Source: Planctomycetota bacterium (GTDB taxonomy: Bacteria; Planctomycetota; Phycisphaerae; Phycisphaerales; UBA1924). Taken from it: a stretch of 53,528 nucleotides of DNA. A program made the translations under genes and the position numbers. The stretch spans positions 1 to 53,528 of the forward strand of contig JACTNA010000034.1 of the NCBI GenBank assembly GCA_014584315.1, given 5' to 3'. Positions 33,552-40,924 of the stretch are shown here, one piece after another (the first letter of the stretch is position 1; every line of letters begins with the position of its first letter). Under the pieces are notes generated by a model. The model did no database searches and was not told the origin of the DNA. It saw only the letters and a program-made list of their open reading frames with translations.

Positions 33552-34878
33552 TGAAGAGGCCCGTCGCCAGTTTGGGGTAGAAGAAGGTCGACTTCTGGGG
33601 CATGAGTTCGTTGGCACGGCTCACGTCGCGCACGGCGTCCAGGGGCGTGGGCCGGACGATGACCGCCAGTTGCGCGAAGCCCGCGCCGCCGCCCGCGCCG
33701 GTCTCGGCGCCGCGGCCGATCTCCATCGCCTCGGCGACGGAGTGCGGGAAGGCCCATTTGACGGGCTTGCCGCCGTTGAGCATCGGCTCGCAGATCTGCT
33801 CGACGATCAGGTGCTGCACGATGGCGACGTCGAGCGTGCGCCAGGCGCGCGGCTTGTCGGGGAACTGGTCTTCGAGGGGGTCGGGCACGGCGGGGACGGC
33901 GGCGTGGCAGAGGCCGGTGGCGAAGTCGATGAGGCCGAAGACGTTCTCGTGGCCCTCGGCGGCGATCTTCTTCATCTCGCCTTCGATGGCGGCCGGGTTG
34001 TTGTCGATGGCGCGCACGTCGAGCAGCCCCGCGGCCTCCTCGATGAAGCGCTCGATGGTGTAGTCCTTCATCCCGCCGAGCACGCGGTGCGTCGGCCCGA
34101 TGACGAGGCCCGGGTCGGACATGCCGACGAGCACGATCATGACGCGCCGCGCCGGGTGGTCGGCTGGGACTTCGGTTCGCTCCTCCAAGGAGCGGAGGTA
34201 GTTGAGGGCGGTGTTGTAGCGGTGGTGCCCGTCGGCGATGAAGACGTCCTCGCCCGCGAGGGCGTCGGCGTAGGCGCGGATGGTGGCGTCGTCCTCGACG
34301 GTCCAGACCTCGTGCAGGACGCCATCGGCTGTGCGCGCGGTCATGTCGGCGGACCGGGCGGACGCCACCGCGGCGAGCAGTCGGGTGGCCGCGCCGTCGT
34401 CGTCGGCGTGGAGGCCGAAGATGGGCGAGAGTTGGGCGGCGGTCGCCTTCATCAGGGCGAGGCGGTCTTCCTTGGGGCCGGAGAAGGTCTGCTCGTGGGG
34501 GAGGATGCCGCCGCCGTCGCGCGGGCCGAAGGGGAGAGCCTCGACCGTGCAGGCCATGCCGCTTCTCGTGTGGGTCTTGCCCGCGAAGTCGAAGGTCTGG
34601 CGGTACACGAACATCGCGGGGCGTTCGCGTCGTGCGAGGGGGCCGTCGGCGAGCCAGGCGCGGTAGACGTCAGCCGCGCCGGCGTAGGCCGAGGGCGGGC
34701 CGAGTTCCTTGGCGGGCGTGTGGGGCAGATCGACGGCGACGATGTTGCGCGGCTCGCGGGCGAGCAGGGCGCGCTTCGACTCGGCGTCGAGGACGTCGTA
34801 TGGCGGAGAGACGAACACGCTCACGTCGCCCCGGCCGTGGGCGTACTGCACCGCTCTGAATGGATGCACGTTCGGCAT
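33535..34878 (-). CDS. DUF1015 (SerB-cotranscribed type) family protein
   Basis: A 447-aa protein matching the DUF1015 family: VHPFRAVQYA at the start, VSPPYDVLDAESKRALL, YRQTFDFAGKTHTRSGM, ILPHEQTFSGPKEDRLALM, FIADGHHRYNTALNYL and the C-terminal LMPQKSTFFYPKLATGL. The HHRYxTAL and PHEKT-like motifs are the family signatures. The biochemical role is unknown; in other bacteria the family is often near serine-biosynthesis genes, which are absent here. The ATG at 34878 is where homology begins; the frame is open further upstream. TATACT on the minus strand (34926-34921) could be the -10. Confidence 0.88.
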   Translation of the reverse strand: MPNVHPFRAVQYAHGRGDVSVFVSPPYDVLDAESKRALLAREPRNIVAVDLPHTPAKELGPPSAYAGAADVYRAWLADGPLARRERPAMFVYRQTFDFAGKTHTRSGMACTVEALPFGPRDGGGILPHEQTFSGPKEDRLALMKATAAQLSPIFGLHADDDGAATRLLAAVASARSADMTARTADGVLHEVWTVEDDATIRAYADALAGEDVFIADGHHRYNTALNYLRSLEERTEVPADHPARRVMIVLVGMSDPGLVIGPTHRVLGGMKDYTIERFIEEAAGLLDVRAIDNNPAAIEGEMKKIAAEGHENVFGLIDFATGLCHAAVPAVPDPLEDQFPDKPRAWRTLDVAIVQHLIVEQICEPMLNGGKPVKWAFPHSVAEAMEIGRGAETGAGGGAGFAQLAVIVRPTPLDAVRDVSRANELMPQKSTFFYPKLATGLFINPLS

Positions 34879-34920
34879 GGTGAGTGGCCCCCGCGAGCCT
34901 TTCGGGCTGTCACGCCGGCG

Positions 34921-34957
34921 AGTATAGGCGGGCGGGTGATTCACGCCGGGCTATGCT
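34921..34957. promoter_or_regulatory. divergent -10 elements for DUF1015 gene and purQ
   Basis: On the plus strand TATGCT (34952-34957) is followed by six bases and the purQ ATG at 34964, a leaderless arrangement. On the minus strand TATACT (34926-34921) lies 42 nt before the DUF1015 ATG. No clear -35 hexamers are visible. Confidence 0.45.
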
Positions 34958-34963
34958 TGGCGG

Positions 34964-35773
34964 ATGGCGCGTGCGCTGGTGATCCGGACGGCGGGAACGA
35001 ACTGCGACGGCGAGATGTGCCGCGCGTTCGCACTGGCCGGCGCGGAGCCGTCGCTTGTCCATCTTGACAGGCTGGTCGCGGAGCCGGCGCGCATCGAAGG
35101 CTTCGACCTGATCGGGCTGCCCGGCGGGTTCAGTTACGGCGACGACATCGCTTCGGGGCGCATCTTCGCGGTGAAGGTCCGCGAGCGGCTCTTCCCCGCC
35201 TTCCGCGCGGCGGTCGAGCGGGGCGTGCCGATCATCGGCGTGTGCAACGGGTTCCAGACGCTCGTGCAGTGCGGGCTGCTGCCGGGGCCGACGCCGGGCG
35301 AGCCGTGGGACCGCGCCGCGCCGCAGCGGCTCTCGCTGCGCGACAACGCCTCGGCCCGCTTCATCGACCGGTGGGTGCGGGTGCGGCCGGTGCCCGGCTC
35401 GGTCTGCGTCTGGACGCGCACGCTCGGGGCCGCCGCGGCGGGCGCGGGCGCGGACGATGTCATGATGCTCCCGATCGCGCACGGCGAGGGGCGGCTGGTC
35501 GCGGACTCGCCGGAGACGATCGCCGATCTGGAGCGCAACGGGCAGGTCGCGCTGCGCTACGCCGAGGACGTGAACGGCTCGGATGGGCGCATCGCCGGCG
35601 TGTGCGACGCGAGCGGCCTGGTCTTCGGCCTCATGCCCCACCCCGAGCGCTACCTCGACTGGACGCGCCACCCGTTCTGGACGCGCCTGAACGCCGAGAC
35701 CCGCCGCGGCCCGACGCCCGGCCTGTCGATCTTCCGCGATGCGGTGGAGGCGGCTTCGCGCGTCTCGGTCTGA
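34964..35773 (+). CDS. purQ: phosphoribosylformylglycinamidine synthase glutaminase subunit (PurQ)
   Basis: A 269-aa class I glutamine amidotransferase that supplies ammonia to PurL in step 4 of purine synthesis. RTAGTNCDGEMCRAF starts the domain, LPGGFSYGDDIASG is the oxyanion-strand region, GVCNGFQTL carries the nucleophile Cys (near 94), and LMPHPERY carries the catalytic His-x-Glu. The length is typical of the PurQ associated with small PurL plus PurS. purL and purS are not adjacent. The ATG at 34964 follows a TATGCT-N6 pattern, and GGCGG immediately before it is not a good Shine-Dalgarno. Confidence 0.95.
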   Translation: MARALVIRTAGTNCDGEMCRAFALAGAEPSLVHLDRLVAEPARIEGFDLIGLPGGFSYGDDIASGRIFAVKVRERLFPAFRAAVERGVPIIGVCNGFQTLVQCGLLPGPTPGEPWDRAAPQRLSLRDNASARFIDRWVRVRPVPGSVCVWTRTLGAAAAGAGADDVMMLPIAHGEGRLVADSPETIADLERNGQVALRYAEDVNGSDGRIAGVCDASGLVFGLMPHPERYLDWTRHPFWTRLNAETRRGPTPGLSIFRDAVEAASRVSV

Positions 35774-35852
35774 GGGGGGGCGCGGCGGGCGCGAAGCAGA
35801 ACAGAGCACGAAGCGCAAGCGAGTGCCCTCCCGGGAGAACGCGGAGGGGACT

Positions 35853-35975
35853 CACCACCGAGGCACAGAGGGGGATGAGGGATCAAGGGGGAAGGGATCA
35901 AGGGGTCGAGGGGGCGGGGCGTGGCTTGTGTTTGTGGGCGGGGCTTTTCCAGGCCCCGTTTCATCCGCCGAGAAC
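35853..35975. repeat. composite repeat, left copy (G-rich tract plus palindromic core)
   Basis: In order: CCACCGAGGCACAGAGG (about 35853-35869), a G-rich tract with GGGATCAAGGG units (35870-35921), then GGGCGGGGCTTTTCCAGGCC and onward to CCGCCGAGAAC (35936-35975). The last two parts recur in the same order but opposite orientation at 39622-39530, and the 40-bp core differs by only about three substitutions and one indel. It lies between the convergent purQ and restriction-enzyme genes. The remainder of 35774-36035 contains no gene. Confidence 0.85.
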
Positions 35976-36035
35976 CGCATCGTGCCACCCTGCCACGAAA
36001 CTCGATGCCACCTTGCTGCATTGTTCTCACGCACA

Positions 36036-36605
36036 TTATGCGTCGATCCCGAGGATCAGCACAGGTACATCGATATCCGCCACGCCGCGAGCGTTCAGAT
36101 CCCAGACAAACTGCTCGAAGTACGACACGCCGCTGGACATCTCGTCGGCGAACGCCTTGACGGGCACGATCTCGACGCCCGCCTTGATGTGCCCGAGGTT
36201 CTTGAAGATGGTCATCTTGGCGCAGACGTTGTAGACCATGAAGGCGTACTTGCCGAACTGGACCTCGACGCCAAGCCCGCCCTTGACGAAGTCCATCTCC
36301 CGGAACGCGCCGGTGTTGAGGGCTTTGGGTTCGTAGCCCGAGACGTAGTGCGCCGTCGAGTAGTCGCATCGCACGCGGATCGGAACCCACCCGCGAGGTC
36401 CAAACTGATCCTTGAAAGCCCTGTTGATAGAGACCGGGTTGAAGAGTATCCTGCCCGGCATCGTCTTCTCGAGGCTCTCCTTGGTCTTGTGCGATCCCGC
36501 ATCGACCGCGCCGATCGCAGCCTCGATCTCACTGAGCAGTGGCGCGTACTCCCGCATGACGACACGCTCGCCGTTCTTGGACGAGTAACGGCCGACAATC
36601 CTCAT
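36036..36605 (-). CDS. BglII-like type II restriction endonuclease
   Basis: A 189-aa protein resembling the BglII endonuclease family. The catalytic cluster reads MDFVKGGLGVEVQFGKYAFM: Asp at about 105, Glu at about 114 and Gln at about 116. The +9/+11 spacing is identical to the Asp84-Glu93-Gln95 set I recall for BglII. The conserved YNVCAKMTIF segment follows. The recognition sequence is probably AGATCT or a relative, by family analogy only. ATG 36605 overlaps the methyltransferase stop (ATGA), so the nuclease is translated after, and coupled to, its methyltransferase. The GC content is visibly lower than in neighbouring genes, suggesting acquisition. Confidence 0.88.
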   Translation of the reverse strand: MRIVGRYSSKNGERVVMREYAPLLSEIEAAIGAVDAGSHKTKESLEKTMPGRILFNPVSINRAFKDQFGPRGWVPIRVRCDYSTAHYVSGYEPKALNTGAFREMDFVKGGLGVEVQFGKYAFMVYNVCAKMTIFKNLGHIKAGVEIVPVKAFADEMSSGVSYFEQFVWDLNARGVADIDVPVLILGIDA

Positions 36606-37630
36606 TGGCTCACGTCCTGTCGCCACTCGGGCGGAACCTGAGACACTTTCTCCCTCCCGGAGGGCTGGTGTACAGGCTTGCCCAGCGGGCGGTACGGGAG
36701 TTCCCCCGCAAAGAACTGCTCGATTCGACGCCGGGCGATGGCGTTGTAGTGCGGGTCAAGTTCGCAGCCGATCGCGCGGCGATTCCGACGGAGCGCGGCG
36801 AGCATCGCCGAGCCGACGCCCGAGAAGGGGTCGAGCACCCAGTCGCCCGGCGACGTGAGCGCGAGCACGCATCGCTCGACAAGCTCGATCGGGAACTGGC
36901 ACGGATGGCTCGTTTTCTCGGGGTGATTGGCCTTCACGTTCGGGATGTCCCAGAGGCCGGTCTCCCATTCGTGAGCCATGATGGTCCAGATGTCCGACGG
37001 GTTCTTGCCCAGCGGGTTGCCCGAAGGCTGTCCATACTTGTCACCCTTGAAATGCCGCTTTCCCGGGTACTTCGAGGGAACACGTACGTCATCAAGATTA
37101 AAAGTGTATTGATCACCCTTCGTGAACCACAGCAGCGTTTCGTAGCGGCCGGAGAACCGCTTGCTCGCGTGCAGGCCGTGTGCGAAGTGCCACACGATAC
37201 GGTTGCGCAGCTTCAGGCCGTGTTTCTTGAAGAACGGGTAGTAGAACACATCGAGCGGAAAAATCTCGGAGTTCTCAACGTAGTTGCCGACCTGCCAGAC
37301 GAGCGACCCCCGAGGCGACAACACCCGGACCAGCTCGTCGACGACCGGAGACAGCGCGTCGAGATACCGGTCAAGGTCTGTCGCACGCTCGTACTCCTTC
37401 CCGATGTTGTACGGCGGTGACGTGATGACGAGATGGCAGAACCCGGCGGGGAGGCTCCGCAGCGTTTCGGCACAATCGCCCCGCGCGATCACGACCTCGG
37501 CACTCTCGGAGAACCGGTCGTGAATGACCGGGGTCGCAAAGCCCAGTTGTGCGGCCGACTCGGCCGGAGATGGTGGCGACAAGGCTGGACCTCCTACATG
37601 CCGGCCCTTTGGTACGGGTGGCGTTAGCAT
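36602..37630 (-). CDS. DNA methyltransferase of the R-M pair (beta-class order)
   Basis: A 342-aa site-specific DNA methyltransferase. The catalytic motif IV VITSPPYNIGKEYE (about 69-82) comes before the SAM-binding motif I WVLDPFSGVGSAML (about 264-277), the beta-class order used by N4-cytosine and some N6-adenine enzymes. SPPY is compatible with N4C, but I cannot settle the base. The target-recognition region lies between (about 110-240), and KTSHPCQFPIELVERCVLAL is motif X-like. It protects host DNA from the endonuclease encoded immediately downstream. The ATG at 37630 has a short AGCAGGT just before it. The first about 35 residues are weakly supported and a later start is possible. Confidence 0.93.
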   Translation of the reverse strand: MLTPPVPKGRHVGGPALSPPSPAESAAQLGFATPVIHDRFSESAEVVIARGDCAETLRSLPAGFCHLVITSPPYNIGKEYERATDLDRYLDALSPVVDELVRVLSPRGSLVWQVGNYVENSEIFPLDVFYYPFFKKHGLKLRNRIVWHFAHGLHASKRFSGRYETLLWFTKGDQYTFNLDDVRVPSKYPGKRHFKGDKYGQPSGNPLGKNPSDIWTIMAHEWETGLWDIPNVKANHPEKTSHPCQFPIELVERCVLALTSPGDWVLDPFSGVGSAMLAALRRNRRAIGCELDPHYNAIARRRIEQFFAGELPYRPLGKPVHQPSGREKVSQVPPEWRQDVSQ

Positions 37631-37913
37631 ACCTGCTGGACGAGGCGGCTGTCAAACGCTCGGCTCTTGCGTTCCCGCCCTTCCCTGCTCATGCAACGAA
37701 CCCCCGCGGCGCCGTCTCCGCCTCCGTCCGGTGCTGTCCGCGCCCGATCTCGACGATTCGGCCGTGGGGGCTGTCGGCCAAGGTCTGCCTCCTGCAGCGC
37801 CGGCGGAGTGAGCTCCGCTCAACGCGGGGAGTGTACCGGAGCCTTGCTGGCGGGGGTCGTGGGGGTCGGGCGGCCGCGCGCGGGGGCTGCGCGGGCGCGC
37901 ACCGAGCCTGCGC

Positions 37914-37997
37914 GAGCGCGCAGGGAACAATTCCAAGCGCACAGGGAACAGTTTCGAGCGCGCGCAGAATAATTCCAACTGCACATGAAGCATTGTC
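37914..37997. repeat. 21-bp tandem repeat, four units plus partial
   Basis: The units are 37914-37934, 37935-37955, 37956-37976 and 37977-37997, with a partial fifth starting AAGCGAGCG. Units 1 and 3 share GAGCGCGC...AATTCC; units 2 and 4 share AA-C-GCACA...GTYTC or TTGTC. All frames stay in phase over the array because 21 is divisible by 3. A unit of 21 bp is two helical turns. Confidence 0.8.
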
Positions 37998-38448
37998 AAG
38001 CGAGCGCGGAGGCGTGCCGCTCGTTCCCGGGGCGCGCGCACGCGCAAGGGCTGCGCGACGTCGCCTTGCCGGGGCTTCTGCGCGGTGTCGGCTCCCGCCG
38101 GGCGGCGACGCGGGATTCCAAGCGGGGCCGACAAACGGATTCCGTGAATTACCTGCGCGTCGTAGGGGTGTTTCCGAAGAGTGACATGCCCGATGCGGTG
38201 CGCTCGTCCGCCCTGTCGGGCGGGAAGACAGAAACAGGAATGAGAGTGTGTGTGGGCCTGTTTCCAGGGGCTTGCTCGCCGAGCCTCGCTGCGCCCCTGG
38301 CAACGCACGTGCGCCCTCTGGGCGGAGAGCGGACGCTCTCGCGGCGCGGACGTGCAGGAACCTGTTGGAGATCGTGTATTAGGAGGCCGGAAAGCGAAAG
38401 GCCGAAGGCCCCCCCTGATCCCTTCCGCCCACGCGCCTTCTCCCCACG

Positions 38449-38503
38449 CCCCAAGCCTCAAGTCTCAAGCCCCTCGATCCCTTGATCCCTCGATCCCTTC
38501 CCC
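38449..38503. repeat. CAAGCCY and GATCCCTY short tandem repeats
   Basis: CCCCAAGCCTCAAG-type heptamers (38449-38473) run directly into octamers GATCCCTT/GATCCCTC (38474-38503). The first type recurs at 1-59 and 40828-40860. The second recurs, inverted or direct, at 35870-35921 and 39590-39622. The G-rich strand is the minus strand here. Confidence 0.8.
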
Positions 38504-38517
38504 GTTCGCCCTCCCGG

Positions 38518-38523
38518 TATCGT
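38518..38523 (+). promoter_or_regulatory. candidate -10 (TATCGT), leaderless arrangement
   Basis: TATCGT, then six bases (GTCCCG), then the GTG at 38530; no Shine-Dalgarno. The same layout occurs before the next zinc-ribbon gene (39658-39663). Confidence 0.45.
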
Positions 38524-38529
38524 GTCCCG

Positions 38530-39489
38530 GTGAGCGATGCGGCGTCCGGCGGCGGCGCGGATCGGGTGCGGCTGTTGTCGTACGCGGTGCCGTGCGCGTC
38601 ATGCGGGTACGACCTGGTGGGGCTGCCTGTGGACGGGGTGTGCCCGGAGTGCTCGCTCTCGGTGCGGGCGTCGATGGTGCGGTACGGGCGTCGTCACGCC
38701 GGGCCGCTGCGGCGCGTGGATGCGGCCGAGTGCGTCGCGTGCGGGTACGACCTGCGCGGGCTGCGCGTGGACGCGGTCTGCCCTGAGTGCGGCACGCCGA
38801 TCGAGCGGTCGATGCGGGGCGCGCTGCTGCGCCACGCGCCGATTGCGCACCTGCGGCGGATGTCGGCGGCCGGCTCGTACCTGAGCGCGCTGGTGTGGAT
38901 TGCGCTGGTATCGTGCTGCTTTCCGCCGCTGTGGGTGCTGGCGGCGTGGTGCTGGGGCGTCGGGTGGTGGGGGGTGCTCCGCCCGGACCCGGAGTTGCGA
39001 GCCAACGCGCCGGGCGAACGCTGCCGGATCATCGCGCGCCTGCTGGTGCCGACGGTGCTGATCGCCGCCGTGGTCGCCGTGGCGTCGCAGGCGGCCGCGC
39101 CCGCGGGCGTGGGAGCGGGCGTGTCGTGGGCGGACGTTGCGGTTGCGTTCGCGGTCGTGGCGGCGGTGGCGCAGCACCACGCCAACCTGCTGTTCGTGCG
39201 CGCGTTCGCCCGCCGCGTGCCCGACCGGACAATGCGGGCGCGGGCGGGGTGGCTGCTGTGGGTGGGGCCGATCCCGGCGGCGATCTGGCTCGGGCGCGAG
39301 GTGTGGACGAGTCTCGGGGCGCCGCCGTCCCCGCGTGTGGACGGCGTGATCATGCCCACGGCGGTCATCCTGTTCGTGGTGTGGATGCTGGGCTATCTCG
39401 CGCTGACGGCCCGGCTGGGGGCGGTGCTGAGCGAGGAATACATCTATGCCGACAGCGTCCGGCGCGCCCCTGTTGATCGTGAGGCGTGA
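38530..39489 (+). CDS. zinc-ribbon membrane protein (two N-terminal CGYDL ribbons)
   Basis: A 319-aa protein. Two tandem zinc ribbons lie at the N-terminus (CASCGYDLVG...CPEC at about 22-41 and CVACGYDLRG...CPECG at about 68-88), followed by about six predicted membrane segments (for example LSALVWIALVSCCFPPLWVLAAWCW, LLVPTVLIAAVVAVA, VAFAVVAAVAQ, GWLLWVGPIPAAIWLG, AVILFVVWMLGYLALTARLG). CGYDLRG zinc-ribbon membrane proteins are abundant in planctomycetes and of unknown function. The frame is open to 38482, but that part lies inside a repeat; GTG 38530 is supported by the TATCGT-N6 pattern. It is followed by a related gene at 39670. Confidence 0.8.
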   Translation: MSDAASGGGADRVRLLSYAVPCASCGYDLVGLPVDGVCPECSLSVRASMVRYGRRHAGPLRRVDAAECVACGYDLRGLRVDAVCPECGTPIERSMRGALLRHAPIAHLRRMSAAGSYLSALVWIALVSCCFPPLWVLAAWCWGVGWWGVLRPDPELRANAPGERCRIIARLLVPTVLIAAVVAVASQAAAPAGVGAGVSWADVAVAFAVVAAVAQHHANLLFVRAFARRVPDRTMRARAGWLLWVGPIPAAIWLGREVWTSLGAPPSPRVDGVIMPTAVILFVVWMLGYLALTARLGAVLSEEYIYADSVRRAPVDREA

Positions 39490-39529
39490 TGGCGGAAGAG
39501 GAACGCGGAGGGCGGCGGGGGGGTGCCAT

Positions 39530-39622
39530 GTTCTCGGCGGACGAGACGGGGCCTGGAAAGGCCCCGCCCCACAGAACATGCACCGCCCCTTCGATCCCTC
39601 TTCCCTTGATCCCTCGAACCCT
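39530..39622. repeat. composite repeat, right copy (inverted relative to 35.9 kb)
   Basis: GTTCTCGGCGGACGAGACGG through the palindromic GGGGCCTGGAAAGGCCCC core (39530-39572), then GATCCCTN/GATCCCTC units to 39622. Read on the minus strand it has the same order as 35870-35975. It lies between two zinc-ribbon genes, 41 bp after the stop of the first, and can form a 7-bp GGGGCCT/AGGCCCC hairpin with a GGAA loop. Confidence 0.85.
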
Positions 39623-39657
39623 TTCCGCACATTTCAACCGCTGCGGTCGGCGGCCGG

Positions 39658-39663
39658 TACAGT
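39658..39663 (+). promoter_or_regulatory. candidate -10 (TACAGT), leaderless arrangement
   Basis: TACAGT, six bases (CCTCGC), then the ATG at 39670; no Shine-Dalgarno. Confidence 0.45.
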
Positions 39664-39669
39664 CCTCGC

Positions 39670-40830
39670 ATGTGCCCTGTTGATCCGTCGATGCTGCGGC
39701 CGGTGGAGGGGGAGGGGCGGGCGGTGGAGTCGGGGCGGGTGTGCGCGCGGTGCGGGTACGACCTGCGCGGGCTGTTCGTGGGCGGGGTGTGCCCTGAGTG
39801 CGGGACGACCATCGGGCGGGCGGGGAGCAAGGCGGCGGTGCGTGATGCGCTCACGCTCGCGCCGCTGTCGTACCTTCGGCAGCTGACGTGGGTGTGCGTG
39901 GGGCTGGCGGCGTTGGGGCCGCTCAACGGCGTGGCATTCCTGATCGCCGGGGCGACGCGTGCGGCGTGGCCCGAGGCGCTGCTGACGGTGGTCGGGCTGG
40001 CGTGGGCGTGGGTCGTGTGGCGGGTTGCGCAGCCCAAGCCGCACCGGGCGGGGTTGACGGAGCCGCCCGAGAAGGAGATGGTCCGTGTGCGGCGTGCGGC
40101 GCGGCTGACGCAGTGCGCGTGGCCGGCGGCGGCCGCGCTCAAGACGATCGCGGCGGGCATGTCGAGCGCCGGGGCACCGCTGCCGGCGGTGCTGCCGTTC
40201 CTGATTCTCGCGGGCGTGCTGACGGTGGTGGGATTCATGGGGTTCGTGCCGCTGTCGCTCTGGCTTGCGGACCTGGCGGACTGGGCGATGGATACGTCGC
40301 TGGGCGACCGATTGCGCGTTGTGGCGTGGCTCATCGCGTTCGGCGGCTCGATCGCCACGGTCGCGTGGAGCGGGGCGGCGATCGCGGCTGCGGCCGGCGG
40401 GCTGATGGGTCCGTTCGCGATCGTCGGGTATTTCGCGACCATCGCGGTGCTTGTCGCGCTGATCCTGTTCATGGTCTCGCTGATCCAGTTGTGCAACATG
40501 GCGCGGTGGGCGGTGCGGAACGCGTCGGACGGGATGGACCGCGACCTGCGCGTGGCGATCCGCAAGGCGAGGCGGTTCGAGGGCGTGGGGCCGAAGGCGA
40601 CCGCGGACGCCCCGATCCCGACGGGCGCGGGGGCGCACCTGGGCCCGTTCAGCCCGTGCCCGGACTGCGGGTACGAGCAGGAGGGCCTGCCGCCGGGCGC
40701 GCCGTGCCCGGAGTGCGGCCGCGAGCCGGAGGGGGGACCGGGGCGGGGGATCGTGATGCGGCCGATGAAGCGCGACCCGATCCTGGACCAGACGATCCCG
40801 CTGAGCGAGAAACCTCCGAAGCAGGCTTGA
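39670..40830 (+). CDS. zinc-ribbon membrane protein (N- and C-terminal ribbons)
   Basis: A 386-aa protein. One zinc ribbon is at the N-terminus (CARCGYDLRG...CPECG, about 25-45) and a second at the C-terminus (CPDCGYEQEG...CPECG, about 330-350), bracketing 6-7 predicted membrane segments (for example VLPFLILAGVLTVVGFMGFV, GPFAIVGYFATIAVLVALILFMV). It is related in design to its upstream neighbour but not a simple duplicate. Function unknown; the ribbons probably face the cytoplasm and could mediate protein or nucleic-acid contacts. The ATG at 39670 is preceded by TACAGT-N6. The stop TGA at 40828 is the first base triplet of a G-rich repeat. Confidence 0.8.
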   Translation: MCPVDPSMLRPVEGEGRAVESGRVCARCGYDLRGLFVGGVCPECGTTIGRAGSKAAVRDALTLAPLSYLRQLTWVCVGLAALGPLNGVAFLIAGATRAAWPEALLTVVGLAWAWVVWRVAQPKPHRAGLTEPPEKEMVRVRRAARLTQCAWPAAAALKTIAAGMSSAGAPLPAVLPFLILAGVLTVVGFMGFVPLSLWLADLADWAMDTSLGDRLRVVAWLIAFGGSIATVAWSGAAIAAAAGGLMGPFAIVGYFATIAVLVALILFMVSLIQLCNMARWAVRNASDGMDRDLRVAIRKARRFEGVGPKATADAPIPTGAGAHLGPFSPCPDCGYEQEGLPPGAPCPECGREPEGGPGRGIVMRPMKRDPILDQTIPLSEKPPKQA

Positions 40831-40860
40831 GACTTGGGGCTTGAGGCTTGGGGGTTGGTG
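40828..40860. repeat. GGGGCTTGAGG-type heptanucleotide repeat at a stop codon
   Basis: TGAGACTTGGGGCTTGAGG and onward starts with the stop codon of the zinc-ribbon gene and gives four to five G-tracts separated by CTT or TTGA. Same type and gene-relative orientation as the repeat at 1-59. Confidence 0.8.
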
Positions 40861-40924
40861 GGGGTGGGAGGGGACGGAGCCGCCACGGAGTGGCGGGGTA
40901 CCCCGGGCGCACGAACAATCCGGC

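Larger units (their letters stand above)
37631..38529. other. about 0.9-kb gene-poor stretch upstream of the R-M operon
   Basis: Open frames here (for example minus strand 38461-37652, plus strand 37549-38184) are Arg/Ala/Pro/Ser-rich without any recognisable motif, and I do not support them. The stretch holds a 21-bp tandem repeat (37914-37997), an inverted repeat CCAGGGGC...GCCCCTGG around 38260-38300, and two kinds of short G/C-rich repeats (38449-38503). Local composition swings between very GC-rich and AT-richer patches, suggesting a mosaic or decayed region. Confidence 0.55.

Noticed and set aside
35774..36035. Possible attachment site or tRNA gene at the left edge of the R-M island
   Set aside because: No tRNA cloverleaf, integrase gene or matching direct repeat was found; the stretch consists of dispersed intergenic repeats.
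37914..37997. Possible CRISPR array
   Set aside because: The 21-bp units are directly adjacent with no spacers and diverge from each other, and no cas gene is present.
37652..38461. 269-codon minus-strand frame just upstream of the R-M methyltransferase, considered as a controller protein or toxin
   Set aside because: No helix-turn-helix or other motif is visible. It is built of Arg/Ala/Pro/Ser-rich stretches and crosses three kinds of repeat; the 21-bp array only gives an apparent heptad repeat. It is kept as a gene-poor region.
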